This document shows positions 42,781 to 51,639 of a stretch of DNA of 64,000 nucleotides, piece after piece. The translations under genes and the position numbers were made by a program. Positions within the stretch are counted from its first letter, which is position 1. Every line of letters begins with the position of its first letter. This DNA comes from an uncultured Clostridia bacterium (GTDB lineage Bacteria; Bacillota; Clostridia; TANB77; CAG-508): positions 62,001-126,000 of the forward strand of contig CAPXSA010000002.1 in NCBI GenBank assembly GCA_948735595.1. Direction: 5' to 3'. The notes below the pieces were generated by a model, which saw nothing but the letters and a program-made list of their open reading frames with translations, made no database searches and was not told the DNA's origin.

Positions 42781-44157
42781 ATGAACGAGAGCAAGATGAC
42801 GATTGACGTAAACGAAAAGCCACCAATTGCAAAATGGATTGTTTTAGCAATTCAACACGTTTTTGCAATGTTTGGCGCAACTATTTTAGTACCAATTTTA
42901 GTAAATTCTGCAGCAGGAGAAACAGTGCTTACCATACCAGTAGCATTAGTAGCATCTGGAATAGGAACTTTAATTTATATCCTATGTACAAAAGGTAAAT
43001 CACCAGTATATTTAGGAAGTTCATTTGCCTTTATTGCACCACTTGCAGCAGCATACTTAAAAGGTGGAATTTCAGGAGCCATGACAGGTATCTTGGTAGT
43101 AGGCTTAATCTACATTGTAGTTGCAACCATTATTCACTTTGTAGGCAAAAACTGGTTAGATAAATTATTACCACCAGTCGTTATTGGACCAATGATTATG
43201 ATTATCGGTTTAGGATTAGCACCTAGTGCTATTTCTCAAATAGGCTTAACTTCAGGAGTAGAATTTGAATGGAAGACTGTATTAGTTGCAGTAGTATCTT
43301 TCTTAGTAACAGCTATTGTTATGATAAAAGCAAAAGGGTTCTTAAAAATTATTCCATTTTTAGTAGGAATTATTACAGGATATATTGTAGCTGTTTGTTT
43401 AGGAATAGTAGATTTCACAGTAGTAGCTGAGGCACCATTCTTTAGCGTACCAGAATTTGTTTTCCCATTTATAAACTATACACCAAATTTTGAAGCATTA
43501 ATTACAATTGCACCAATTGCATTAGTAACACTATGTGAACATATTGGAGACCATACATCATTAAGCAATATTATTGGAAAAGATTTATTAAGAGATCCAG
43601 GTCTAGACAGAACTATACTTGGTGATGGTATTGCAACATTTGTTGCAGGTTTAATAGGAGGACCTGCTAATACTACTTATGGAGAGAACACATCAGTAGT
43701 AGGAATGACAAAAGTAGCTTCTGTATGGGTAATTGGATTAGCAGCCATTTTTGCTATCGTAATAGGATTTTTAGGAAAATTCACAGCTTTAGTTTCAACA
43801 ATACCAAGTGCAGTTCTAGGAGGAGTTTCATTACTTCTTTATGGTTTTATCGCAGTAAATGGATTAAAAGTACTAATTCATAACCAAGTAGACTTTGATA
43901 ATCCTAAAAATGTAGTAGTAGGAGCATCTATGCTAGTATTAGGCTTAGGTGGAGCTGCTATTTCTATCATTAGTGGAGATTTATCTATTACAATTTCAGG
44001 AATGAGTTTAGCAGCAGTTGTAGGAATTTTAATCAATCTTTGCATTCCAGAAAATAAAACAAAAGAACAAAAAGAGAAAATGAAAAAGGAAAAAGAAATT
44101 AAGAAGGCTGAAAAAGTAAAAGAAAAGGAAGCAAAAAAAGATAAGTCAGTTGTATGA
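42781..44157 (+). CDS. uraA: Uracil permease (NCS2 family)
   Basis: A 458-residue integral membrane uracil:proton symporter with about 14 membrane segments. It shows the NCS2 features: N-terminal KWIVLAIQHVFAMFGATILVP, the substrate-binding segment VTLCEHIGDHTSLS, and GPANTTYGENTSVVGMTKV. The C-terminus is a long Lys/Glu-rich cytoplasmic tail. It lies 100 bases upstream of upp (uracil phosphoribosyltransferase), giving a uracil uptake and salvage pair. The stop codon is the first element of a degenerate copy of a short repeat also found at 47193-47302. Confidence 0.93.
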   Translation: MNESKMTIDVNEKPPIAKWIVLAIQHVFAMFGATILVPILVNSAAGETVLTIPVALVASGIGTLIYILCTKGKSPVYLGSSFAFIAPLAAAYLKGGISGAMTGILVVGLIYIVVATIIHFVGKNWLDKLLPPVVIGPMIMIIGLGLAPSAISQIGLTSGVEFEWKTVLVAVVSFLVTAIVMIKAKGFLKIIPFLVGIITGYIVAVCLGIVDFTVVAEAPFFSVPEFVFPFINYTPNFEALITIAPIALVTLCEHIGDHTSLSNIIGKDLLRDPGLDRTILGDGIATFVAGLIGGPANTTYGENTSVVGMTKVASVWVIGLAAIFAIVIGFLGKFTALVSTIPSAVLGGVSLLLYGFIAVNGLKVLIHNQVDFDNPKNVVVGASMLVLGLGGAAISIISGDLSITISGMSLAAVVGILINLCIPENKTKEQKEKMKKEKEIKKAEKVKEKEAKKDKSVV

Positions 44158-44190
44158 AGCGAAGTGAGTTACAAATGACTTATGCAATGG
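44156..44190 (+). repeat. Degenerate copy of the GAAGCGA...ACTTATGCA repeat
   Basis: GAAGCGAAGTGAGTTAC and GACTTATGCA resemble the 49-base direct repeat at 47193-47302. As in that case it sits exactly at the 3' end of a reading frame. Confidence 0.5.
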
Positions 44191-44260
44191 AGTGCAATGT
44201 AATGAAACGAAATTGCAAAAAGTAAAATCTTAATCATAAATAGAAAGAAGGAAGAAAGTT

Positions 44261-44887
44261 ATGAAAACAATTGAATTAAATCATCCTTTAATACAACATA
44301 AATTAGCTATTTTAAGAGATAAAAAAACAGGAACAAAAGAATTTCGTGAATTAATTAGTGAAATTGCTACATTTCTATGTTATGAAGCAATGAAAGATGC
44401 GCAATTAGAAGAAACAGAAATTGAAACACCAATTACAACTATGAAAACAGGAAAATTAAATGAAGATAACTATGCCTTTGTTCCAATATTAAGAGCAGGA
44501 ACAGGAATGCTAGATGGTGTGATTAGCGTTGTTCCAAATGCAAAAATAGGGCACATTGGAATGTACCGTAATGAAGAAACTTTTGAGCCAGTTAACTATT
44601 TCTTTAAAGTGCCAAAAGATATTGAACAAAGAGAAGTCATCATTTTAGACCCAATGCTTGCAACAGGCGGTTCTGCAATAGATGCAATTGAACTTTTAAA
44701 AAGCAAAGGCGTTAAGAAAATGAAATTTTTATCTATTATTGGAGCACCAGAAGGAATTGAAAGAGTAGAAAAAGAACATCCAGATGTTCAAATCTATTGT
44801 GCACATATAGATGACCATTTAAATGCGAACAAATATATTGTTCCAGGTTTAGGTGATGCAGGAGACAGAATTTTTGGAACGAAGTAG
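44261..44887 (+). CDS. upp: Uracil phosphoribosyltransferase
   Basis: A 208-residue cytoplasmic enzyme converting uracil and PRPP to UMP. It contains VPILRAGTGMLDG, HIGMYRNEETFEPVNYF, the PRPP-binding loop VIILDPMLATGGSAIDA, and the C-terminal uracil site YIVPGLGDAGDRIFGT. The length is normal. GAAGGAAG precedes the ATG. It is paired with the upstream uracil permease. Confidence 0.96.
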   Translation: MKTIELNHPLIQHKLAILRDKKTGTKEFRELISEIATFLCYEAMKDAQLEETEIETPITTMKTGKLNEDNYAFVPILRAGTGMLDGVISVVPNAKIGHIGMYRNEETFEPVNYFFKVPKDIEQREVIILDPMLATGGSAIDAIELLKSKGVKKMKFLSIIGAPEGIERVEKEHPDVQIYCAHIDDHLNANKYIVPGLGDAGDRIFGTK

Positions 44888-44893
44888 AGAAGT

Positions 44894-44946
44894 TTGAAAT
44901 TAAAGGACAGATATGCTATAATATACATAATGATACAAATGTATCA
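44894..44946 (+). promoter_or_regulatory. Promoter and palindromic leader site of cassette D
   Basis: TTGAAA (44894-44899) and TATAAT (44917-44922) are spaced 17 bases. The perfect palindrome TGATACA-AA-TGTATCA (44931-44946) begins nine bases after the -10 box. Confidence 0.75.
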
Positions 44947-44968
44947 AAAAATAATAGGAGTGAATTTT

Positions 44969-45202
44969 ATGACAGCTAGAGGAAAACAGGTAATGGATCA
45001 GTGGATAAAGGAGGAGAAACAAATAACGGTACATTTTCAAGATGGAAAAAAGCTGACAGGAAAATTAATCGACTATGATGACATAGAAATTGTACTGGAA
45101 AGTCAGCAGGAATACACTTACGCTGGCAAGCCGTCTGAAACGATAATCTGCCGAAACTGGATTTATGTTCAGAAAGCTCCTGATGATTCGTGCCACGACT
45201 AA
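44969..45202 (+). CDS. Cassette D: Hfq/Sm-like small protein of foreign base composition
   Basis: A 77-residue protein. A short N-terminal helix (GKQVMDQWIKEEK) is followed by QITVHFQDGKKLTGKLIDYDDIEIVLES, which matches the Sm1 layout of Hfq (strand, loop with xDG/NGxxLxG, strand, DxxxIxL). After an insertion, IICRNWIYVQKA resembles the Sm2 region (YKHAISTV in Hfq). It may therefore be an RNA-binding Hfq-like protein, although key residues (QxxxL and YKH) are not conserved. The gene is noticeably GC-richer than its neighbours, has its own promoter, leader palindrome, ribosome-binding site (TAGGAGTG) and terminator. It contains no in-frame CGG. Confidence 0.6.
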   Translation: MTARGKQVMDQWIKEEKQITVHFQDGKKLTGKLIDYDDIEIVLESQQEYTYAGKPSETIICRNWIYVQKAPDDSCHD

Positions 45203-45208
45203 AACTCC

Positions 45209-45239
45209 AAAAGGCGCATGGAATATCTATGCGTCTTTT
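45209..45239 (+). terminator. Terminator of cassette D
   Basis: AAAAGGCGCAT and ATGCGTCTTTT arms with one mismatch and a following T-rich tail. Confidence 0.75.
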
Positions 45240-45349
45240 CTTTGGCCAAAAACACGAAAATATAATTAGGATGGCAGTTGAATTTTTTTTTCTGTTATGA
45301 TATAAGTTTAAATATAAAGAGAAAATAGAAAAAACATAGGAGGCAAGCT

Positions 45350-46186
45350 ATGAAAATAACAAAAGTAGAGGCATTAGCCAATATAGCAAATGAAATTAGA
45401 ATGGGAGCACTAGAGCAAGTATATGAAGCACAGTCAGGACATCCAGGAGGAGCACTTTCTTGTAGTGATATTTTAGCAGTTTTATACTTTAACCAAATGA
45501 ACATAGACCCAAAACAACCAAATGCATCAGCAAGAGATAGGTTTGTATTATCCAAAGGACATTGCTCACCAGCTTTATATGCTACTTTAGCAAGAAAAGG
45601 ATATTTTGATAAAGCGGTTTTAACAGGTTTTAGAAATATAGACAGTAATTTACAAGGACACCCTGATATGACGAAAATACCGGGAGTAGATATGACAACA
45701 GGCTCTTTAGGACAAGGACTATCAGCAGCAGTAGGAATGGCAATTGGCTCTAAAATGGATAGTGCAGGTTGTAGAGTATACTGCTTAGTTGGTGATGGAG
45801 AAATTGAAGAAGGACAAGTTTGGGAAGCTGCTATGACCGCCAGTAAAAATAAATTGGATAATTTATGCGTGATTGTAGACCATAATGGATTACAAATTGA
45901 TGGAACAGTAGAAGAAGTTGCAGGATTAATAGAAATCAAGGAGAAATTTGAGAGTTTTGGTTTTTATACAATAGAAATTGATGGACATGATATAGAAGAA
46001 ATCATACAAGCTTTTCAAGCTGCAAGAAGTGAAAAAGGTAGACCAACTGCTATTATTGCAAACACCATAAAAGGAAAAGGAGTTTCTTTTATGGAAGGAA
46101 AGGCGCAGTGGCATGGAAAGGCTCCTAATCAAGAACAATATGAAGAAGCAATGAACGAATTAAAATTGCAACAAATTATTGGATAA
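45350..46186 (+). CDS. Transketolase, N-terminal subunit
   Basis: A 278-residue thiamine-diphosphate-binding half of a split transketolase, as usual in clostridia and archaea. It shows GHPGGALSCSDIL, the ThDP motif LVGDGEIEEGQVWEAAM, and VDHNGLQIDG. With the downstream subunit it transfers two-carbon units between sugar phosphates in the non-oxidative pentose phosphate pathway. A strong AGGAGG lies before the ATG. Confidence 0.94.
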   Translation: MKITKVEALANIANEIRMGALEQVYEAQSGHPGGALSCSDILAVLYFNQMNIDPKQPNASARDRFVLSKGHCSPALYATLARKGYFDKAVLTGFRNIDSNLQGHPDMTKIPGVDMTTGSLGQGLSAAVGMAIGSKMDSAGCRVYCLVGDGEIEEGQVWEAAMTASKNKLDNLCVIVDHNGLQIDGTVEEVAGLIEIKEKFESFGFYTIEIDGHDIEEIIQAFQAARSEKGRPTAIIANTIKGKGVSFMEGKAQWHGKAPNQEQYEEAMNELKLQQIIG

Positions 46187-46271
46187 CTAAATTATCTTAT
46201 AATTATATTAGAATTTAATGATTTATATTTAAGTTTTAAGAATAAAGTTTAATAGAAAGAAGTGAATAAAG

Positions 46272-47315
46272 ATGAAAGAAGATAAAAAAATAGCAACTCG
46301 TCAAAGTTATGGAGAAGCTTTAGTTGAACTAGGAGAAAAGAACAATGATATAGTGGTATTAGATGCAGATTTGTCAAGTGCTACCAAAACGAATATTTTT
46401 GCAGAGAAATTTCCAGATAGATTTATTAATGTAGGAATTGCGGAGCAAAATTTAATGGGGACAGCTGCAGGTCTTGCTGCATATGGAAAAGTTCCTTTTG
46501 TTAGTACATTTGCAGTTTTTGCAGCAGGAAGGGCTTATGACCAAATCCGCAATAGTATTTGCTATCCGAAGTTAAATGTCAAAATATGTGCAACACATGC
46601 AGGGTTAACAGTAGGAGAAGATGGCGCAACACATCAAATGTTAGAAGATTTAAGTTTAATGAGAACTCTTCCAAATATGACAGTGATTTCTCCATCAGAT
46701 GATACACAAACGAGATGGGCAATAGAAGAAGTTCAAAAAATAGAGGGACCAGTTTATGTTAGACTAGCAAGAATGGCGACCCCCGTTATTTATCATGAAA
46801 ATCAAACCTTTGAGATTGGAAAAATGATACAATTAGGGGAAGGAACAGATGCTACTGTTTTTGCGACAGGAGTGATGGTAGCTGAAAGTTTAAAAGCACA
46901 AGAGATATTAGCAAAAGAAGGAATCGATATTCGTGTAGTAGATGTACATACCATTAAGCCAATTGATAGAGAAATGATTGTAAAATGTGCAAAAGAGACA
47001 AAGAAAATGATTACCATAGAAGACCATAGCATTATTGGCGGATTAGGAAGCGCTATTTGTGAAGTATTAGCTGAAGAATATCCAACTAAAGTGATTAGAA
47101 TGGGAATGAAGGATCAATTTGGAAAATCAGGTAAAGCAGAGCAGTTATTAAAATATTTTAAGCTAGATAGTGAAAGCATTAAAGAAGAAGTTAAGTTAGC
47201 CGTGAGAAGCGACAGCGAGCTACGGATAACTTATGCAGAAAGGAAGTGTAGCGAAGTTAGCCGTGAGAAGCGACAGCGAGCTACGGATAACTTATGCAGA
47301 AATGTAGTATGGTGA
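46272..47315 (+). CDS. Transketolase, C-terminal subunit, with repeat-derived tail
   Basis: The pyrimidine-binding and C-terminal domains of the split transketolase: FINVGIAEQNLMGTAAGLA with the catalytic Glu, CATHAGLTVGEDGATHQ, and VISPSDDTQT. The normal enzyme core ends around residue 310 (SIKEEVKLAV). The reading frame then runs 35 more residues through two copies of a 49-base direct repeat, giving an unnatural Arg/Lys-rich tail. An in-frame CGG occurs at 47223-47225 (codon 318). A +1 shift there would read GGA TAA and stop at once, giving a normal-sized 318-residue subunit. Either ending is possible. Confidence 0.9.
   Translation: MKEDKKIATRQSYGEALVELGEKNNDIVVLDADLSSATKTNIFAEKFPDRFINVGIAEQNLMGTAAGLAAYGKVPFVSTFAVFAAGRAYDQIRNSICYPKLNVKICATHAGLTVGEDGATHQMLEDLSLMRTLPNMTVISPSDDTQTRWAIEEVQKIEGPVYVRLARMATPVIYHENQTFEIGKMIQLGEGTDATVFATGVMVAESLKAQEILAKEGIDIRVVDVHTIKPIDREMIVKCAKETKKMITIEDHSIIGGLGSAICEVLAEEYPTKVIRMGMKDQFGKSGKAEQLLKYFKLDSESIKEEVKLAVRSDSELRITYAERKCSEVSREKRQRATDNLCRNVVW
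47193..47302 (+). repeat. Two direct copies of a 49-base repeat
   Basis: The copies 47193-47241 and 47254-47302 both start AAGTTAGCCGTGAGAAGC and end ACTTATGCAGAAA, 61 bases apart. They lie at the 3' end of the transketolase gene. A diverged copy lies after the uracil permease gene. Confidence 0.85.
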
Positions 47316-47379
47316 AATTAGCCATACAAAGTGAGCATGTGAGATTGTAATCCTTGATTTTAGTATAAGGGAGTAACAA

Positions 47380-48561
47380 ATGAAAAATGAAGAAGAAAAA
47401 ATGCAGGAATTCATTAAGGATTTCACCAATGCCCATGACAGTATAAGAAAAGTAAAGGGAATAGATGAAGCGGCAAAGGTAATTAAGATTAGCTTAAAAA
47501 CAGCTATTATTATAGGGATAATTGTGGCTATTATTGTGTCAATTCCAATTGCCATTATGATATATGATAACATGTCAGTAGTATTTACTATGGATAAAGA
47601 AGACTATATCTCTAAATTTGAAAAAACTTATCGACAACAAATAGAAATAGTGGAAGATGATTCTACTAATAAAGGAAATGGAACGATTGTGTTTAAAACG
47701 CAAAAAGAGCCAATGGTAGAATTTAAAGCAGTGAAAAAAATTGCAGGTGGAGTAGAAACTTACTATTTAGAATATGAGGGAAAAGCTTTAAATTATTACA
47801 TAGAAAATGGACCAAAAGAAATTTTTCAAGGAGTAGAGGTAGAAAAAACACCTAGAAAAGTTGTGCTAAATATGTTTAAATCAGCAGAAATATTTGATTT
47901 CAAAGCATATTTGCCAATAGAAAGCTATGGAAAAATAGAAGAAGGGGTGCACCAACTATTAGCAATCAAAAAGTTCATGCAAGAAAAGATAGAGACCTTT
48001 GAAATTCCTTTATCTTTAAAAATTGGAGACTATACTAGTTGGTATGACTATAACCAAGAAAAAACGGAAGAACAGATTATTAACCAAGAAAAGCAGTTAT
48101 ATTATTGGTACTTAAAAAATAATGAGGCTGATATCAGTTTTATTCCAGAAGAGGATTTACTAAAAATTGATAGGCCACAGACTTTAGATGTTTATGTTAA
48201 TGGAGAAAAGTTAGTGGATAAAAGGCAAACAGAGGCTGAAAAATATTATGCTGAGCAGGATGGACGAGACTATAAAACAGTATATATTGTAGCTAACTAT
48301 AATCAGGACAATAAATGCTATGAAGTTCCAATTTCAAGTGTCATTGTTAATTGCGATAAATTTCAATTATTAAAAGGTAATATCAATGCAGAATTTGATT
48401 TTAGCTATCAAAATAAAAAATATGCAATTCATTATTTTGATGACAAAGTTCATGGAAGAAAACTACCATCTAGTGGCAATCTAGAATTCTTAGAGCAAGT
48501 ATTAAAAATTAAAATAAAATATGATTATCAAAATAAAAAGGTGAACTTAATTATTGAATAG
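47380..48561 (+). CDS. Membrane-anchored protein of unknown function
   Basis: A 393-residue protein with a cytoplasmic N-terminus (about 40 residues), one transmembrane helix (about 42-65) and a large extracytoplasmic domain of about 320 residues rich in Lys, Glu and Tyr. No motif or family is recognised. It follows the transketolase genes at 64 bases and precedes a terminator and ftsE, so its operon relationship is unclear. GGGAG lies before the ATG. Confidence 0.75.
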   Translation: MKNEEEKMQEFIKDFTNAHDSIRKVKGIDEAAKVIKISLKTAIIIGIIVAIIVSIPIAIMIYDNMSVVFTMDKEDYISKFEKTYRQQIEIVEDDSTNKGNGTIVFKTQKEPMVEFKAVKKIAGGVETYYLEYEGKALNYYIENGPKEIFQGVEVEKTPRKVVLNMFKSAEIFDFKAYLPIESYGKIEEGVHQLLAIKKFMQEKIETFEIPLSLKIGDYTSWYDYNQEKTEEQIINQEKQLYYWYLKNNEADISFIPEEDLLKIDRPQTLDVYVNGEKLVDKRQTEAEKYYAEQDGRDYKTVYIVANYNQDNKCYEVPISSVIVNCDKFQLLKGNINAEFDFSYQNKKYAIHYFDDKVHGRKLPSSGNLEFLEQVLKIKIKYDYQNKKVNLIIE

Positions 48562-48606
48562 AATTGTGAATTTTATGTGAATTTTAAAAAATAGACAAAA
48601 TAGAAC

Positions 48607-48652
48607 AAAAACAGAATAATTGCGACTTACAAGCAAAATTATTCTGTTTTTT
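48607..48652 (+). terminator. Terminator upstream of ftsEX
   Basis: AAAAACAGAATAATT and AATTATTCTGTTTTTT arms, 15 bp, with a T run. Confidence 0.88.
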
Positions 48653-48780
48653 CCATAAAAAACTATTGCAAAGAATGCATTTTATTGTTATGATTAAATA
48701 GATACGAAAGAAAATTGAGGAAAATTGTTAGAACAATTTGTGATGATTTCCTAGAATATAGAAAATTTAAGGAGTTAACA

Positions 48781-49467
48781 ATGATTGAGTTTAGAAATGT
48801 TAGCAAAACATATGACACAGGGACAGAAGCTGTACATAATGCCAACTTTAGAATTGACAAAGGCGACTTTGCTTTTCTAGTAGGAAGCTCAGGCTCAGGA
48901 AAATCTACTTTAATTAAGTTAATCTTAAAAGAAGAAGAACCAACATCAGGAAATATCATTATTAATGGAAAAGATACTACTTTTCTAAAGCCTAAAAGAG
49001 TTCCATTTTTAAGAAGAAGTATGGGAGTAGTATTCCAAGACTTTAGGCTTTTGCCAGATAGAACAGTTTATGATAATGTAGCTTATGCAATGTACATTGT
49101 AAGGTCTACACCAAGACATATTCGTAGACAAGTTCCTATGGTATTATCTTTAGTAGGACTTAGCAATAAAGCAAAAATGTATCCAAATGAATTATCAGGA
49201 GGAGAGCAACAAAGAGTAGCATTAGCAAGAGCATTAGTCAATAATCCTTCTATGCTAATTGCAGATGAGCCAACAGGAAACTTAGACCCTGAAACAGCTT
49301 GGAATATTATGACATTATTAAGTGATATTAATGCAAGAGGAACCACAGTAGTTGTAGCAACACACGCAAAAGATATTGTAAACAAGATGAAGAAAAGAGT
49401 TATTCAAATTGAAGAAGGCAATATTGTAAGAGATGATAAAAAAGGTGGGTATGACAGTGAGGTATAA
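48781..49467 (+). CDS. ftsE: Cell division ATP-binding protein FtsE
   Basis: A 228-residue ABC ATPase that works with FtsX to activate peptidoglycan hydrolases at the cell surface. Walker A is GSSGSGKST, the signature is LSGGEQQRVALARAL, and Walker B is MLIADEPTGNLDP, all intact. ATG 48781 is chosen because TTAAGGAG lies just upstream; a longer in-frame opening from 48715 has no ribosome-binding site. It overlaps ftsX by 17 bases. Confidence 0.95.
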   Translation: MIEFRNVSKTYDTGTEAVHNANFRIDKGDFAFLVGSSGSGKSTLIKLILKEEEPTSGNIIINGKDTTFLKPKRVPFLRRSMGVVFQDFRLLPDRTVYDNVAYAMYIVRSTPRHIRRQVPMVLSLVGLSNKAKMYPNELSGGEQQRVALARALVNNPSMLIADEPTGNLDPETAWNIMTLLSDINARGTTVVVATHAKDIVNKMKKRVIQIEEGNIVRDDKKGGYDSEV

Positions 49468-50359
49468 TATATTTGGTTATTTAATTGGAGAAGGTTTTCG
49501 AAATGTATTTAAGAATAAAAAATCTACTATCGCATCTTTAATTATCATGTTTGCAACGATGTTTGTATTCGGAATCTTCTTTATTGTGGAAGAAAATGTA
49601 AATCATTTAACAAAAACGGTGGAACAACAACAAGGAATGTCAATATTTATTTATGACACTGCAACAGAAGCACAGCAAAACGAGTTGGCAACAAAAATTA
49701 GAAATATGCAATATGTTAATACAGTAACATTTAAATCAAAAGAAGATGCATTAGAAGAAGTAAAAAGAATGTTTAAAGATAAGAAAAATTTGATGTCAAC
49801 CTATGAAAGGGAAAACCCATTTAAAGCTTCTTTTGTGGTTACATTAACAGATTTGGAAAAAGCAGATGAAGTGCAAACACAAATTGAAAATTCTTCAGAG
49901 ATTATTGCAAATGTAGTAGCACGTTCAGATACAATGGAAACTTTAGTAAAGGTAGCGGATGGCATTAAGATTATTTCAATTGTTATTTTAGTAATATTAA
50001 TTTTAATTTCTATCTTTATTATAACAAATACTATCAAGCTAACTGTACATGCAAGAAGAAAAGAAATTTCAATTATGAAATATGTAGGTGCAACCAATGG
50101 CTTTATTAGATGGCCATTTATGGTAGAGGGTATGATTATTGGACTAATTTCAGTACTTGTATCTCTAGCAATACTATGCCCTTGCTATACTGCAATAGCA
50201 GGAAGAATTGAAGAATCTTTAATTGCAATAAGAGTGAATATGCCATTACTAACACTTCAAGAAATATTTGTACCATTATTAATTGTTTACTTAGTATTGG
50301 GGCTTGGAATTGGTGCTATCGGTAGTGCTATTTCCATGAAGAAATACTTAGATGTATAA
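49451..50359 (+). CDS. ftsX: Cell division protein FtsX
   Basis: A 302-residue permease-like membrane protein with four transmembrane helices: one near residues 20-45, then an extracellular domain of about 110 residues that should contact a hydrolase coiled coil, then three helices at about 175-200, 220-245 and 270-295. AAAGGTGGG precedes ATG 49451, inside the end of ftsE. The two secreted coiled-coil M23 peptidases encoded immediately downstream are its likely targets. Confidence 0.94.
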   Translation: MTVRYNIFGYLIGEGFRNVFKNKKSTIASLIIMFATMFVFGIFFIVEENVNHLTKTVEQQQGMSIFIYDTATEAQQNELATKIRNMQYVNTVTFKSKEDALEEVKRMFKDKKNLMSTYERENPFKASFVVTLTDLEKADEVQTQIENSSEIIANVVARSDTMETLVKVADGIKIISIVILVILILISIFIITNTIKLTVHARRKEISIMKYVGATNGFIRWPFMVEGMIIGLISVLVSLAILCPCYTAIAGRIEESLIAIRVNMPLLTLQEIFVPLLIVYLVLGLGIGAIGSAISMKKYLDV

Positions 50360-50452
50360 AGCACAAATCATACAATGTTATGAAAAGAAAAACAAAGAAA
50401 TAATTATTTCTTATGAAAAATACAGGGAGAGAGAAAGGGTTTTAAGTCGCGT

Positions 50453-51607
50453 ATGAAAAGGAAAATTGTATCTATTATATTAGTTTTAGCATTATTGCAA
50501 GTTGGTTTTACCAATATGGTTATTGCTTATACTCAAAGTGATGTAAATGCAACACAAAATAAAGTGAATCAAGCAAAGAAACAACAAAATGCTATTAAGG
50601 CAGAGAAAGAAACTATTTTAAATGAAATTGCAGATTTAGATGATAAAATTAGTGAATACGAAAGTGAATTAGAAGAGTTAAATGCAAAAATCAAAAAGTT
50701 AGAAGGGCAAATTGAAACTAAGGGAAAAGAAATTGAAAAGTTAAAAGAAGAGTTTGAAGAAATGCAACAACTTTTAACAGATAGACTAGTAGCTATTTAT
50801 GAAGAAGGACAAGTAAACTTCTTAGATGTACTTTTATCTGCTGAGAGTATTTGGGATTATATTTCTATGCCAACTAGAATTCAAGAGTTGACAGAAGCAG
50901 ATAATAACCAAATGGAGAAAGTAGAAAAGCAAAGAATAGAAGTAGAAAAAGCACAAAAACAATTAGAAGAACAAAATACAGAATTAAAAGATGCAAAGAA
51001 AACAGCTGAAACAAAGCAAAAACAATTGGTAATTGTAAAAGCAGATAAGCAAAATAAAGCAGCTAATTTAACAGCAGAACAAAAGAAATTACAAAGTCAA
51101 ATTAAAAAATATAATGACGAAATTAAAAAAATGGAAGAAGAAATTGCAAAAGCAGCTCAAGGTTCTAATGGTGGATATGTAGGTAACTTTAATGGAACAT
51201 TAAGTTGGCCAATTTCTAGAAATTCAACAAATTATAATTACATAACATCTTATTTTGGAAATAGAGATGTACCAGTAGCAGGAGCGACTGCAAACCATGG
51301 AGCAATTGATATCGGTGTATATTCAGGAACACCAATTTATGCTTGTGGTGATGGATATGTTATGGTTAGTAGCTATAATGGAGCAAGAGGGGTTTATGTT
51401 ATGATAAAACATGCAGACAATTTATATACTTTATATCAACATTTAAACTCATCTTCAGTTAAAGTAGGACAAACTGTAAAGAGAGGACAATTAATTGCAT
51501 ATAGTGGTAACACAGGAATTACTTCAGGACCTCACTTACACTTAGAAGTACGTACTAGCCCATATTATGGAAGCGAAGTGGATCCATTAAAATACATGCA
51601 TTGGTAA
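50453..51607 (+). CDS. Secreted coiled-coil M23 peptidase (EnvC/PcsB-like)
   Basis: A 384-residue protein with a signal peptide (1-25, ending VIAYT), a long coiled coil (about 30-235) and a C-terminal LytM/M23 domain. The metal ligands are present in NHGAIDIGVYSG (HxxxD) and GPHLHLEVR (HxH). In contrast to many FtsX-controlled EnvC homologues, which have lost the metal ligands, this looks catalytically complete. It is the first of two similar genes after ftsEX, so FtsEX-gated peptidoglycan cleavage is the likely role. Confidence 0.9.
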   Translation: MKRKIVSIILVLALLQVGFTNMVIAYTQSDVNATQNKVNQAKKQQNAIKAEKETILNEIADLDDKISEYESELEELNAKIKKLEGQIETKGKEIEKLKEEFEEMQQLLTDRLVAIYEEGQVNFLDVLLSAESIWDYISMPTRIQELTEADNNQMEKVEKQRIEVEKAQKQLEEQNTELKDAKKTAETKQKQLVIVKADKQNKAANLTAEQKKLQSQIKKYNDEIKKMEEEIAKAAQGSNGGYVGNFNGTLSWPISRNSTNYNYITSYFGNRDVPVAGATANHGAIDIGVYSGTPIYACGDGYVMVSSYNGARGVYVMIKHADNLYTLYQHLNSSSVKVGQTVKRGQLIAYSGNTGITSGPHLHLEVRTSPYYGSEVDPLKYMHW

Positions 51608-51639
51608 TAAAAAATAGAATTATAAGGAGGGGGAATACG

